The notes: generated by a model from the sequence alone, not told the origin. Shown: positions 36,579-46,659, counted from the first letter of the stretch. The stretch is 64,000 bases of DNA from Aureivirga marina (GCF_015767265.1 NZ_JADPIB010000003.1:372001-436000); one strand, 5' to 3'. A program made the numbers and translations.

Positions 36579-37910
36579 ATGAATAAAAAGTTTGTTTTTT
36601 TCGTTGTAAGCATTTTATTTTTAATCTCTTGTAAAAATGATGATAATGGTGAAAATATAGATCCTATCAAAGAAGCAACCGGATTTCTTTATACTTCTAC
36701 AAATGCAAATGGTGAAAATGCTGTTTTAGGTTTTAAACAATTTGCTGACGGAACGATTCAAGAATTAGAAAATTCTCCTTTTAACACACAAGATTTGGGA
36801 GCAACAGAACAAGGCGATTTTGATGCGCAATTTTCTATCCGAATCATAGATGATTTACTTTTAGTTGTAAATGCAGGAAAAAACCCAGAAAATGGTTCTA
36901 TTTCAGTTTTTAAAATCGACAAACCAACTGGAAATTTATCTTTAATTGATCAAACGCCAAATGACAATACTACTGTAAATATTGATAGTAAAGGAATTCG
37001 TCCTGTAACCATAGCTATTTCAGAGCAAAATGAAAAAATTTGGGTTTTAGTTGGGAATCAGCATTCTTCTTTTGGTTATCAAGGAGAAAATGAAATACCA
37101 GAAGGAGAATTTATCAATTCTGATAAAAGAAATATTGTTCTTTTTACTTTAGATAAAAATACAGGAATTTTAAACTTTGAAAGTATTTTAGATGCTTATT
37201 ATGATGCAAATATTGGTGGAATTTCAAGTGTTGATTTTCATCCAAATGGAAATCGATTTTCGGTAACAACTTTAGGAATTTACCATTTCGATGTTCCTTT
37301 TCCTAATCCAAATATCATCAAACCAAGCTATGTTTATTTTTATGATTTTAATAATGGAACAGCAACACAAACTTTTTCTTTTTCTAAAATTGGAATTGGA
37401 GGAACTACAGCTGCAATTTGGTCACCAAACGGAACTCGATCTTATGTTGCAAGTTTTAATTTAGTTGAAGAATTGATTGATTATGATGTTTATAGTTTAA
37501 ATACTTCAACTTATGAAATTGCGGAACATTTTAAAGCAGGAACAGGATTTGAACCAGGAACTTGTTGGTCAAATATTAGTTTAGACAAAAAAACTTTCTT
37601 TGCTGTAAATTTGGGCGAAAATGCTATTATTTCTTATAATATTGGAGAAAATGATGCGATTTCAGAAATTGAAAATGGAAGAGTTGAAGCTAAAAATTTA
37701 GGAACAGATGAATTAAAAGATATCATCAATTTAGGAAATTATGTTTATGTAATTTCTGCAATTGACGATCATAAAATTTCCATGTTTTATTTAAGTTCCA
37801 ATGGAGTTTTAACTGAACTTTCAAAATCTCCTTATCAAATTCCTAGTTCTATTGGCAAAACAAGTTCTGATGAAATTTATCTTGGTTTAGCTGGATATGA
37901 GATTAATTAG
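36579..37910 (+). CDS. Beta-propeller lipoprotein (lactonase/YncE-like)
   Basis: A 443-residue lipoprotein: signal peptide and lipobox LISC at about residue 20, then an Asp/Asn-rich linker. The rest is a seven-bladed propeller of the lactonase (3-carboxymuconate cyclase-like) type, with blades such as GFLYTSTNANGENAVLGFKQF, SISVFKIDKPTGNLSLID, VDFHPNGNRFSVTT, and KISMFYLSSNGVLTELSKSPY. Anchored in the outer or inner membrane facing the periplasm or surface. No lactonase catalytic residues can be confirmed, so enzymatic activity is uncertain. Confidence 0.82.
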   Translation: MNKKFVFFVVSILFLISCKNDDNGENIDPIKEATGFLYTSTNANGENAVLGFKQFADGTIQELENSPFNTQDLGATEQGDFDAQFSIRIIDDLLLVVNAGKNPENGSISVFKIDKPTGNLSLIDQTPNDNTTVNIDSKGIRPVTIAISEQNEKIWVLVGNQHSSFGYQGENEIPEGEFINSDKRNIVLFTLDKNTGILNFESILDAYYDANIGGISSVDFHPNGNRFSVTTLGIYHFDVPFPNPNIIKPSYVYFYDFNNGTATQTFSFSKIGIGGTTAAIWSPNGTRSYVASFNLVEELIDYDVYSLNTSTYEIAEHFKAGTGFEPGTCWSNISLDKKTFFAVNLGENAIISYNIGENDAISEIENGRVEAKNLGTDELKDIINLGNYVYVISAIDDHKISMFYLSSNGVLTELSKSPYQIPSSIGKTSSDEIYLGLAGYEIN

Positions 37911-37999
37911 ATTTTATTCTTCTTTTCTTAATTTTTCAACAAATTGAGAATTTTGTTTCTTGCAGTTTTTTATTTTCCCATAAACTCTTTTTCACAAAA

Positions 38000-38026
38000 A
38001 AAGGCAATCTATAAAAAATTGCCTTT
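38000..38026 (-). terminator. Terminator of the parE-parC operon
   Basis: AAAGGCAAT (38000-38008) pairs with ATTGCCTTT (38018-38026), T7 on the minus strand, 26 nt after the parC stop. Confidence 0.8.
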
Positions 38027-38051
38027 CTATTATATTTTTTAATTGAAAAAT

Positions 38052-40679
38052 TTAAAACATTTCAATTTGTCCATCTTCATCTGATTTTAAATCTTCCGAA
38101 GTCGGATTTTCTGAAATTTCAGTAGTTTCAACTTCACCATCAATTGGTTCTTCATCCACAACTTCAATTTCATCTACAACTGGCTCTTCATAAGGTAACG
38201 GTTCAAGCGTATTAACTGTTCTTATCTTTTCCTTTGTATAAAGATTCCCGATTGCTTTAACTCCTTTTATCGCGATAAAACTTTCAAAATCTAAAACCTG
38301 ATTTTCTAATGAACGTTTTGAAAATATAACTTCAACTTGTGGACGATAATCTGTTAAAACAGCTAAAAGTTGCGACTTCGGATGCTCAGTAATAATCAAT
38401 TCTTCTTTTACATTAATATCCACCAAGAAACGTTTCACATAGTATCTTTCACGCTCTCCATCATAGTATAAAACAGAAATTGGCTTAATCGGATTTACTT
38501 TCTCCAACACTTCAATATTATTATCAAAATGAAGTGAAAGTTCTGGAGTCACAGCTTTTAAATAACCTTTTGAATCAATAATTAAAATTCGATCTTCCGC
38601 TCTAAATTCTCCTAAAAGTTCTCCTCTTTCATCAACATTTAATCGTTTTACAGAATCATCAAACCAAATTTTTCTAGGTTTTAATGTAGAAATTCCAGCA
38701 GATTTTAATTCAATTTTCTTCACTGCATTTTTCGTTACTACATTTCCTTTAGAACTTCTTCCTTTAATTAATAATTCTGAAAAATCAATGTCCCAACGAA
38801 GTTTTTTCAATCCTTTTATCGCTCTTAAATAAATCGAAACAACCTCAGCTTCTCCATTTGGATTTGCTGAAAAATAAAGAACAGATGAACCTTTTGTTCC
38901 AACTGTTAAATCGTAAATTTTATCACGAGTTACTCCAGTTACATAAAAACGTTTCATGTAAGAAGTTCCACCACGACCATCACGATAAATCATATTATAA
39001 ATCGTTCTTTTATCGTTTTTCTTAAAGATTGCAGCATGAATTATATCTTTTCCGATAAATGTTTTTTCAGCAACTTTTGTGATTGTCATCGTACCATCTT
39101 TTCGGAAACAAATCACATCATCAATATCTGAACAATCTCCAATAAAAGTATCTTTCTTTAAAGAAGTTCCAACAAAACCTTCCTCAAAATTTGCATAAAG
39201 TTTCGAGTTACGAATCACAACTTTTGTTGCTACAATATCATCAAAAAGCTGAATTTCTGTTTTACGCTCTTTTTCTTTACCATATTTTGCTTTTAAATCT
39301 TTAAAATAAGCGATTGCAAAATCAATTAGATTATCTAAATTGAATTTTACTTTCTCTATTTTTTCTTCTAAAGATTCAATAAATTGTTTTGCTTTATCGA
39401 TATCAAACTTTGAAATTTTCTTAATTCGAATTTCCGTAAGTTTTACAATATCTTCTTCTTTTACTTCTCTTTTTAAATGTTTTATATGTGGTTTTAAACC
39501 TTTATCAATTGCTTTAATCACACCTTCCCAAGTAGCAACCTCTTCAATATCACGATAAATTCTATTTTCAATAAAAATTCGTTCTAAAGAAGCAAAATGC
39601 CATTGTTCATTTAATTCATCTAATTCAATTTTCAACTCTTTTTTCAGTAAATCCACTGTTTTAGTTGTAGAAATTTTCAATAATTCAGAAACTCCAATAA
39701 ACGAAGGACGATTGTTATCTTCAATTACACAACAAAGAGGCGAAATCGAATTTTCACAATTTGTAAAAGCGTATAGAGCATCAATCGTTTTATCAGGAGA
39801 AATTCCGTTTGCCAAATGAATTACAATCTCTACATTTTCGGCAGTATTATCTTCAATTCTCTTGATTTTAATCTTACCTTTTTCATTGGCTTTTAAAATC
39901 GAATCAATCAAACTAGAAGTAGTTGTTCCAAAAGGAATTTCTGTAATCAATAATTGATTTTTAGTCGGATTTGTGATTTTAGCTCTAACACGAATCTTTC
40001 CTCCTCTTTTTCCATCATTATATTGTGAAACATCCATTGCTCCACCAGTGATAAAATCAGGATAAATCTTAAAACTTCTTCCTTTTAAATATTGAATAGA
40101 AGCATCGATTAATTCATTGAAATTATGAGGCATAATTTTTGTCGAAAGTCCAACAGCAATTCCTTCTGCTCCTTGTGCTAAAAGCATTGGAAATTTCACA
40201 GGAAGATTAATTGGTTCTTTCTTTCTACCATCATAAGAAGCTTGCCAATTCGTTGTTTTTGGATTAAATACAACATCTAAAGCAAATTTGGATAAACGTG
40301 CTTCAATATAACGAGAAGCAGCAGCTCTGTCTCCTGTCAAGACATTTCCCCAGTTTCCTTGCATATCAATCAACAATTCTTTTTGTCCAATTTGCACCAT
40401 TGCATCAGCAATGGAAGCATCACCATGAGGATGATATTGCATCGTGTGTCCTACAATGTTTGCAACTTTATTATAACGTCCATCATCCAAATCTTTCATC
40501 GCTTGCATGATACGACGTTGAACAGGTTTAAAACCATCATCAATTGCTGGAACAGCTCTTTCTAAAATTACATAGGATGCATAATCCAAAAACCATTCTT
40601 TATACATTCCTGTAACCTTAGTAATGGTTTCTTGACTTTCTGCATTATTTTGGTTTTCAAATTCGTTTAAATCTTGCAT
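38052..40679 (-). CDS. parC: DNA topoisomerase IV subunit A
   Basis: An 875-residue GyrA/ParC-type DNA-breaking subunit. The catalytic Tyr124 lies in AAASRYIEARLS; the QRRIMQAM and HPHGDASIADAM motifs of the winged-helix/tower region precede it. The C-terminal part is a degenerate beta-pinwheel (VVTKNAVKKIELKSAG, EVIFSKRS) followed by a very acidic 50-residue tail ending DGQIEMF. No GyrA-box is visible, supporting topoisomerase IV. Its ATG overlaps the parE stop by one base (TAATG). It decatenates chromosomes with ParE. Confidence 0.93.
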   Translation of the reverse strand: MQDLNEFENQNNAESQETITKVTGMYKEWFLDYASYVILERAVPAIDDGFKPVQRRIMQAMKDLDDGRYNKVANIVGHTMQYHPHGDASIADAMVQIGQKELLIDMQGNWGNVLTGDRAAASRYIEARLSKFALDVVFNPKTTNWQASYDGRKKEPINLPVKFPMLLAQGAEGIAVGLSTKIMPHNFNELIDASIQYLKGRSFKIYPDFITGGAMDVSQYNDGKRGGKIRVRAKITNPTKNQLLITEIPFGTTTSSLIDSILKANEKGKIKIKRIEDNTAENVEIVIHLANGISPDKTIDALYAFTNCENSISPLCCVIEDNNRPSFIGVSELLKISTTKTVDLLKKELKIELDELNEQWHFASLERIFIENRIYRDIEEVATWEGVIKAIDKGLKPHIKHLKREVKEEDIVKLTEIRIKKISKFDIDKAKQFIESLEEKIEKVKFNLDNLIDFAIAYFKDLKAKYGKEKERKTEIQLFDDIVATKVVIRNSKLYANFEEGFVGTSLKKDTFIGDCSDIDDVICFRKDGTMTITKVAEKTFIGKDIIHAAIFKKNDKRTIYNMIYRDGRGGTSYMKRFYVTGVTRDKIYDLTVGTKGSSVLYFSANPNGEAEVVSIYLRAIKGLKKLRWDIDFSELLIKGRSSKGNVVTKNAVKKIELKSAGISTLKPRKIWFDDSVKRLNVDERGELLGEFRAEDRILIIDSKGYLKAVTPELSLHFDNNIEVLEKVNPIKPISVLYYDGERERYYVKRFLVDINVKEELIITEHPKSQLLAVLTDYRPQVEVIFSKRSLENQVLDFESFIAIKGVKAIGNLYTKEKIRTVNTLEPLPYEEPVVDEIEVVDEEPIDGEVETTEISENPTSEDLKSDEDGQIEMF

Positions 40680-42535
40680 TATAATTCTTCTACTAAATCT
40701 AGTTCAACTTTTAAATTTTCAATAATAAATTTCTGTCTATCTGGAGTATTTTTCCCCATATAAAATTTTAATAATTGATCAATAGACATTTCTTTATCAA
40801 GCATTACAGGATCCAAACGAATGTTATCTCCAATGAAATGTTTAAATTCATCAGGCGAAATCTCACCTAGTCCTTTAAATCGTGTAATTTCTGGTTTTCC
40901 TTTTAATTTTTGAATCGCATTTTGTTTTTCTTCTTCCGAATAACAATAAATTGTTTCTTTTTTATTTCGAACTCTAAAAAGCGGCGTTTCTAAAATATAT
41001 AAATGACCTTCTTTAATTAATTCAGGGAAAAATTGTAAGAAAAATGTGATTAATAACAAACGAATATGCATTCCATCCACATCGGCATCGGTTGCAATTA
41101 CAATGTTATTATAACGCAATGTTTCTAATCCTTCTTCAATATTTAAAGCTGCTTGCAACAAATTAAATTCTTCATTTTCATAAACAATTTTCTTTGTCAT
41201 TCCATAACTGTTCAAAGGTTTTCCCTTTAAACTGAAAACAGCTTGTGTATTTACATCACGAGATTTCGTAATCGATCCACTTGCAGAATCTCCCTCGGTA
41301 ATAAAAAGAGTACTTTCTAAATTTCTTTCTTTCTTAATATCTGTCAGATGAACTCTACAATCACGAAGTTTTTTGTTGTGCAAACTTGCTTTTTTCGCTC
41401 TATCTTTAGCTAATTTTCGAATTCCAGAAAGTTCTTTTCTTTCTCTTTCTGCTTGTAGAATTTTCTTTTGAATTAGCTCAGCAGTTTCGTTATTTCTATG
41501 TAAATAATTATCTAATTTATTTTTTACAAAATCATTGATATACGTACGAACTGTTGGTAAATCATCTCCCATTTCCGTAGAACCTAGTTTTGTTTTTGTT
41601 TGACTTTCAAAAACTGGCTCCATTACTTTGATACTGATTGCAGCTACAATAGATTTACGAATATCTGATGCATCATAATTTTTCTTATAATATTCACGAA
41701 GTGTTTTTACAATTGCTTCTCGAAAAGCTGCTTGATGTGTTCCACCTTGTGTTGTATGTTGTCCATTTACAAACGAATGATATTCTTCACTATATTGTTC
41801 TTTACTATGCGTAATTGCAATTTCAATATCATTTCCTTTTAGATGAATAATAGGATATAATTTTGCATTTTCAGAAATATTTTCTTCCAATAAATCTTTC
41901 AATCCATTTTCAGAAACAAATTTTTCTCCATTAAAAATGATTGTTAAACCTGGATTTAAATACACATAGTTTTTAATCATTTTCACCACATATTCTTGTC
42001 GATACTTAAAATTGACAAAAATACTTGTATCAGGAGTAAAAGAAATTTTAGTTCCTTTTCTAATTGTTGTTTTTTCAATTGGAAAATCTTCCGTCAATTC
42101 TCCTTTTGAAAATTCTGCAACTTTCGTTTCTCCATCTCTCACTGCTTGCACTCTAAAGTATGTAGAAAGCGCATTTACAGCTTTTGTTCCTACTCCATTT
42201 AATCCTACAGATTTTTTAAACGCTTTTGTATCGTATTTTCCACCTGTATTCATTTTTGAAACTACATCTATAGTTTTTCCAAGAGGAATTCCACGACCAT
42301 AATCTCTAACTGTAACAAGACTTTCTTTTACACTGATCTCAATTGTTTTTCCAGCACCCATTACAAATTCATCAATGGAATTATCTATTACTTCTTTTAA
42401 AAGTATATAAATTCCATCATCAGGAGAAGAACCATCTCCTAGCTTTCCGATGTACATTCCCGGACGCATTCGAATGTGTTCTTTCCAATCTAGAGAACGT
42501 ATATTATCCTCAGTATAATTTGTTTCTTTAGTCAT
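40679..42535 (-). CDS. parE: DNA topoisomerase IV subunit B
   Basis: A 618-residue ATPase subunit from the ATG at 42535 ([17 protein letters not shown]). The frame is open to a TTG at 42565, but that codon lies inside the -7 promoter element, so it cannot be the start. GHKL ATPase motifs: [31 protein letters not shown], then the TOPRIM domain with EGDSASG and [10 protein letters not shown]. It pairs with parC directly downstream. Type is called by the partner and by Bacteroidota gene order; gyrB would be elsewhere. Confidence 0.93.
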   Translation of the reverse strand: MTKETNYTEDNIRSLDWKEHIRMRPGMYIGKLGDGSSPDDGIYILLKEVIDNSIDEFVMGAGKTIEISVKESLVTVRDYGRGIPLGKTIDVVSKMNTGGKYDTKAFKKSVGLNGVGTKAVNALSTYFRVQAVRDGETKVAEFSKGELTEDFPIEKTTIRKGTKISFTPDTSIFVNFKYRQEYVVKMIKNYVYLNPGLTIIFNGEKFVSENGLKDLLEENISENAKLYPIIHLKGNDIEIAITHSKEQYSEEYHSFVNGQHTTQGGTHQAAFREAIVKTLREYYKKNYDASDIRKSIVAAISIKVMEPVFESQTKTKLGSTEMGDDLPTVRTYINDFVKNKLDNYLHRNNETAELIQKKILQAERERKELSGIRKLAKDRAKKASLHNKKLRDCRVHLTDIKKERNLESTLFITEGDSASGSITKSRDVNTQAVFSLKGKPLNSYGMTKKIVYENEEFNLLQAALNIEEGLETLRYNNIVIATDADVDGMHIRLLLITFFLQFFPELIKEGHLYILETPLFRVRNKKETIYCYSEEEKQNAIQKLKGKPEITRFKGLGEISPDEFKHFIGDNIRLDPVMLDKEMSIDQLLKFYMGKNTPDRQKFIIENLKVELDLVEEL

Positions 42536-42562
42536 ACTTATTCGGCATTTAGTGAAGGATTG

Positions 42563-42570
42563 CAAAGATA
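42563..42570 (-). promoter_or_regulatory. -7 element of the parE promoter
   Basis: TATCTTTG on the minus strand (42570-42563), a full consensus match 27 nt before the parE ATG. A TTG at the usual distance is not present. The rest of the 388-nt gap to the next gene holds only the promoter at 42888-42919. Confidence 0.6.
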
Positions 42571-42887
42571 TTATTTATACTATAAATCTCCTATAATGAA
42601 TATAGTAAAATATCACTTATTATCCCAACTTTTCATTTGTTGTTTATTTAAGATTTTTAATGCTAATTTTTCTACAAATTTAAGAAAAAACGATGAATTC
42701 TCATAAGTTTTAACACCGAAAAACCTAGTAAAACTCACTAAAAATGAAAATTTTAGTTTTATTCTCAGAAAGATTTTTTCAACGACATATTTTGTCTATC
42801 TAAATTTATAATTTGCGAAATTATTTTCAATTCTTCTTCTTTATTTTCCCTAATTAATTTAATCATTTTCTATAAAATAGAAACTTC

Positions 42888-42919
42888 TTTTGTTTCAAAT
42901 GAAATAACAAATATCTTTA
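42888..42919 (+). promoter_or_regulatory. Promoter of the GNAT gene, possibly leaderless
   Basis: TTTTG (42888-42892), a 19-nt spacer, TATCTTTA (42912-42919; one mismatch to TAnnTTTG). The ATG follows only 4 nt later, so transcription should start at or next to the start codon. Confidence 0.55.
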
Positions 42920-42923
42920 GCAA

Positions 42924-43427
42924 ATGAATTTTACTTTTAAACAAATCAAAAAAGAACAGCTAAATTTAGTTTTAGAATTATTTAAAAAATCTGCTGAAAA
43001 AATTGATAAGAAAAATATTAATCATTGGCAATATTGGAAAAATCCTCCAATTGAAAAAATAAATTGGGTAAAGGAAGGAATTTCATTAAAAGAGTTTTTC
43101 TTTATTTATAATGAAACAAATGAAAATATTGGAATGATTCGGATTATGAATCAAGATTTGCTGTATTGGGGAAAACAAAAAGATAAAGCAAAATATATCC
43201 ATTCTTTTGTAATCAAAGAAGCATTTAATGGAAAAGGATTTGGTCAATTAATTATAGAAAATATCGAAAAATTAGCAAAAGAAGAAAATTGTAAATTCTT
43301 AAGATTAGATTCCGATTCTAAAAATCCTAAACTTTGTAAATTTTATGAGAATTTAGATTTTCAAAAAGTTGGTGAGAAAAAACTTCTACTTTCTAATTAT
43401 AATCTTTATGAGAAAAAATTATTTTAG
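42924..43427 (+). CDS. GNAT-family N-acetyltransferase
   Basis: A 167-residue acetyltransferase. The acetyl-CoA-binding motif A is GKGFGQLIIENIEKLAKEE, followed by LRLDSDSKNPKLCKFYENLDFQKVG (motif B). The N-terminal half (FKQIKKEQLNLVLELFKKSAEKI) binds the acceptor. Substrate not predictable. Single gene with its own promoter and terminator. Confidence 0.88.
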   Translation: MNFTFKQIKKEQLNLVLELFKKSAEKIDKKNINHWQYWKNPPIEKINWVKEGISLKEFFFIYNETNENIGMIRIMNQDLLYWGKQKDKAKYIHSFVIKEAFNGKGFGQLIIENIEKLAKEENCKFLRLDSDSKNPKLCKFYENLDFQKVGEKKLLLSNYNLYEKKLF

Positions 43428-43440
43428 GTTTTATAGTAAA

Positions 43441-43467
43441 AAAACTAGCCAAATGACTAGTTTTCTT
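43441..43467 (+). terminator. Terminator after the GNAT gene
   Basis: AAAACTAG (43441-43448) pairs with CTAGTTTT (43457-43464), 8-nt loop, followed by C and TTT. It lies 13 nt after the stop and just before the convergent DUF805 gene, so it may work on both strands. Confidence 0.7.
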
Positions 43468-43472
43468 TCTGT

Positions 43473-44180
43473 TTAACTTTTTATGAAAAGACTTGATAAA
43501 TAAAAACCTTCATTTAATATTCCACCAATAAGTTCAATGTATCGCATTAAGTAAATTAGAATAGCGAAAACTAAACCTAAATTACGTAGTTTCAAATTTT
43601 TGATTTGTTTTATTAATAATACAAAAATTAGAGCTGTAACAATACTTGAAATTCCTCCCCAAGACGTATAAAAAATATGATCATACCATTGTTGTGAAAT
43701 CGCAATTGGCCAAATAATTCCTTGTAAAAAAATTATAATAATCAATGTTATTAATAAAATATCTCTTTCTTTTATTTCTTCTTTTTCAATTTCTGCAAAG
43801 GAAGAATTTTGAAAAAGAGCAACTTTAGGGTTTTCTCCATATTCATTTACTTCTTCTTTACTTTTCATTAAAAGTAAAATTACTAACCAAATTCCACCAA
43901 TTATTGGTAGAAATACTAAAAGAACAAACCATCCACTTTTTCCAACATCATGTAATCTTCTAACAGCAATTGCTAAAGAGGGAACAAAAACTGCTAATGA
44001 ATAAAGTCCGCTTAAAATTCCTAATCCCATCATTGGAACGATACTTCCAATCGCAAAATCAAGAATTAAAAGTATAATGGAAATTGTAGAATTCATTAAA
44101 ATGAATGTCCAATACGCTTCTCTACTTGCTCTTGATTCAAAATCTGTGTATTGTTTTAAGGCTTTTACATACCAATTCAT
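43473..44180 (-). CDS. DUF805 family inner-membrane protein with extra C-terminal segments
   Basis: A 235-residue membrane protein. The first 125 residues are a full DUF805 domain (YTDFESRASREAYWTF, SLAIAVRRLHDVGKSGWFVLL), four membrane segments. About 100 further residues add three more hydrophobic segments, so it is longer than a plain DUF805 protein. A TAAATTTG -7-like element lies upstream on this strand (44214-44207). Function of DUF805 is unknown. Confidence 0.85.
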   Translation of the reverse strand: MNWYVKALKQYTDFESRASREAYWTFILMNSTISIILLILDFAIGSIVPMMGLGILSGLYSLAVFVPSLAIAVRRLHDVGKSGWFVLLVFLPIIGGIWLVILLLMKSKEEVNEYGENPKVALFQNSSFAEIEKEEIKERDILLITLIIIIFLQGIIWPIAISQQWYDHIFYTSWGGISSIVTALIFVLLIKQIKNLKLRNLGLVFAILIYLMRYIELIGGILNEGFYLSSLFIKS

Positions 44181-44253
44181 AACTACATTTTTTATATTAA
44201 GTGTACCAAATTTAAAAAAACATTTAGAGTTTCTAAAAACAATTTTTCAGTAA

Positions 44254-44312
44254 TTTGTGTCATACAAAATGGAATTTGTGTTCTTTCATTTGTTTGAAAG
44301 TTTCGAATTTTG
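44254..44312 (+). promoter_or_regulatory. Candidate autoregulatory operator and promoter of the AraC gene
   Basis: Two direct half-sites, TTTGTGT at 44254-44260 and TTTGTGTTCTTTC at 44275-44287, start exactly 21 bp apart. A -7-like GAATTTTG (44305-44312) begins 26 nt after the TTTG of the second half-site. The same two half-sites, spacing and distance recur at 46568-46626. Direct repeats two helical turns apart next to the core promoter are the classic AraC activator layout. Confidence 0.6.
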
Positions 44313-44335
44313 TACAATGAATAAAACGAATATTT

Positions 44336-45244
44336 ATGTCAAATGAAATTTTAAAAATCGATTCTATTACACAGATGCATGAAATCTTTGGTTATGAAAA
44401 ACCAAAACATCCATTAATTACTGTAATTGATGTTTCAAAATTGAAAATCACCAAAGAAATGATTAATGTAAAAGTAACTTTAGATCTTTATTATATCGGT
44501 TTAAAAAGTGCTTCTTGCGGCATTCAATACGGTAGAGGAAATTACGATTTTGAAGAAGGTGTTTTGGTCTTCACTTCTCCAGGACAAGTTGTTTCAGCAA
44601 AATCTGAAATGGAATTTGATCAAGAAAATGGATGGATGTTATATTTTCATCCTGATTTAATTCATGGAACACATTTAGGAAATCAAATTGATGAATATTC
44701 ATTTTTCTCTTATGAAGCCAATGAAGCTTTACATTTATCAGATAAAGAAAAGCAAATTCTGACAGATTGCGTAGAGAATATTAAAGAAGAATATAATGAA
44801 CGAATTGATAATCATAGTCAACGTGTTATTGTTTCTTCTTTAGAGCTCTTATTAAATTATTGTTTACGATTTTATGAACGTCAATTTCATACAAGAGCAA
44901 CACAAAATAAATCAACTGTTTCAGAAGTAGAATCTATTTTAAAAAATTATTATAAATCTGGTTTATTGGCGGAAAATGGAATTCCTTCTATTCATTATTT
45001 AGCAGATAAAGTAAATCTTTCGGATAATTATTTAAGCGATTTATTAAAGAAAGAAACAGGAAAAAGTGCTAAAGATCATATCAACGATTTCTTAATTGAT
45101 AAAGCAAAACATCTTTTACTTTCTACTGAAGATTCTGTATCTGAAATTGCTTATTTGTTAGGTTTTAATTATCCTCATTATTTCAGTAGACTTTTCAAAA
45201 CAAAAACAGGTATTTCACCAAATAAATATCGAGAAGTGAATTAA
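44336..45244 (+). CDS. AraC-family regulator
   Basis: A 302-residue regulator: an N-terminal AraC-type sensor barrel (FEEGVLVFTSPGQVVSAKSEMEF, GWMLYFHPDLIHGTHLG) and a C-terminal double helix-turn-helix (IHYLADKVNLSDNYLSDLLKKETGKS, then DSVSEIAYLLGFNYPHYFSRLFKTKTGISPNKYRE). It faces an MFS exporter and lies near an SDR gene; its own promoter and the SDR promoter share the half-site pair described at 44254-44312. Probably senses a small molecule handled by the SDR and exporter. Confidence 0.88.
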   Translation: MSNEILKIDSITQMHEIFGYEKPKHPLITVIDVSKLKITKEMINVKVTLDLYYIGLKSASCGIQYGRGNYDFEEGVLVFTSPGQVVSAKSEMEFDQENGWMLYFHPDLIHGTHLGNQIDEYSFFSYEANEALHLSDKEKQILTDCVENIKEEYNERIDNHSQRVIVSSLELLLNYCLRFYERQFHTRATQNKSTVSEVESILKNYYKSGLLAENGIPSIHYLADKVNLSDNYLSDLLKKETGKSAKDHINDFLIDKAKHLLLSTEDSVSEIAYLLGFNYPHYFSRLFKTKTGISPNKYREVN

Positions 45245-45251
45245 TTTAAAA

Positions 45252-46469
45252 TCACTCAATAGTTTCTAATTCTAATCTTTGAATTAAAACCCAATAAAGT
45301 GAAAAACTAACAATGATAATTCCTGAAATATAAAAACTAAGTTTAAACATATCATCAAAAAGAATATTTGTAATTGAAAAGGAAAGTAAACTAGAAAAAA
45401 TCATATTTCCACCTCCTAAAAGCGAGGAAGTAATTCCTTTATTTCCTCTTGCATTTTCCTCTTTATCCAATGCTATAATTGCTTTTGTATTACAAATTGG
45501 GCTAATAATTCCACAGCTTACTGCATAAATATTCATCGTAACTAAAACAACATAAAAATCAAATAAACCTAAAAAAGAAAACAAAAATGAAAAAGCAACA
45601 CTTGTAAAAGCCAATGAATATCCAATTTTTAATACATTTCTAGTTTCAATCAATTTGACTAATTTTCTGGATAAAAATGAACCAAAAGCATAAAAAGCTC
45701 CAATCACTAAAAGTAAGTAACTGTATGTGTTTTCAGTAAAATCAAATTGCTCAATAAAAATATATGGTGAAATGGTATAAAATGTAATTAATCCACTAAA
45801 TAAAATGCTATAAGGCAAAAAATATCCCATAAATTTTCGGTGTAAAAAAGCTTTTTTCACAACAATAAAACAGGATTTTAAATCTAATTTTAGATCTGCG
45901 GATTTATGTGTTTCTTTTAAATTAAAAACAGAACTTAACAATAAAATTCCTCCGACAACAGCTAAAACGACATATATCATTCGCCAAGAAGTTGCATGAA
46001 ATATTTCTCCTCCAATAATTGGTGAAATTGCTGGAGCAAATGCAACAATCGCAACTAAATGCGACATTGTTTTGTGTAATCTTTCTTCATCAGAAGAATC
46101 TGCAATAATGGATCTTGATAAAACAGAAGCATATCCTGCTCCAAATCCTTCGATAAATCTTGCGATTGTAAAAAAAATAATAGAAGTTGAAAATGAAGTT
46201 AAAACACTTCCAAAAACAGCAATTATTGTTGCAATAATGATGATAGAACGTCTTCCAAATTTTTCGGATAACGTTCCCCAAATAAACTGTGAAAAACCAA
46301 ATCCTAATAGAAGAATTGTAATCGACATTTTCACAAAACTTTTGGATGTTCCAAAATATTCTGTCAAAGATGGATAAGCTGGAAGTCCGATGTTTATTGA
46401 TAAATATCCATACAAACAAATAGTAATTGCAAAGAAACTTATAAACCTATGTGAATTCTTTTTTGGCAT
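45252..46469 (-). CDS. MFS drug-efflux transporter (Bcr/CflA type)
   Basis: A 405-residue inner-membrane protein with 12 membrane segments. MFS signatures: FSQFIWGTLSEKFGRRSIII between segments 2 and 3, and FIEGFGAGYASVLSRSIIAD and PAISPIIGGEI in the first half, typical of the Bcr/CflA drug:H+ antiporters. It is convergent with the AraC gene (7 nt apart) and divergent from the SDR gene, sharing its regulatory region with the half-sites at 46568-46600. Substrate unknown. Confidence 0.88.
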   Translation of the reverse strand: MPKKNSHRFISFFAITICLYGYLSINIGLPAYPSLTEYFGTSKSFVKMSITILLLGFGFSQFIWGTLSEKFGRRSIIIIATIIAVFGSVLTSFSTSIIFFTIARFIEGFGAGYASVLSRSIIADSSDEERLHKTMSHLVAIVAFAPAISPIIGGEIFHATSWRMIYVVLAVVGGILLLSSVFNLKETHKSADLKLDLKSCFIVVKKAFLHRKFMGYFLPYSILFSGLITFYTISPYIFIEQFDFTENTYSYLLLVIGAFYAFGSFLSRKLVKLIETRNVLKIGYSLAFTSVAFSFLFSFLGLFDFYVVLVTMNIYAVSCGIISPICNTKAIIALDKEENARGNKGITSSLLGGGNMIFSSLLSFSITNILFDDMFKLSFYISGIIIVSFSLYWVLIQRLELETIE

Positions 46470-46567
46470 GTTGATTTCGTTGGTTTCTATTAAAGTTACT
46501 CATAAAACAAATGCTGTTTCGTTAAAGGTTTGTTTATGTTTTAATTCAAAAATGCTTAGAAAATTAA

Positions 46568-46626
46568 TTTGTGTTCTTCTTTCCGTATTTTGTGTTCTTC
46601 CCTCCTTTTTTACTGCTTTAATTTTG
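46568..46626 (+). promoter_or_regulatory. Operator and promoter of the SDR gene (shared with the AraC gene)
   Basis: Two direct half-sites, TTTGTGTTCTTC at 46568-46579 and again at 46589-46600, 21 bp apart. The -7 element TAATTTTG (46619-46626) matches the consensus and starts 26 nt after the TTTG of the second half-site, the same as at 44254-44312. The region also lies upstream of the divergent MFS gene. Confidence 0.65.
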
Positions 46627-46659
46627 CCTTATCAATAACAAATTAAAAAATTTACACAA

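Noticed and set aside
44207-44214. TAAATTTG as full promoter of the DUF805 gene
   Set aside because: The only upstream TTG is 25 nt away, so only a weak -7 match remains; mentioned with the gene.
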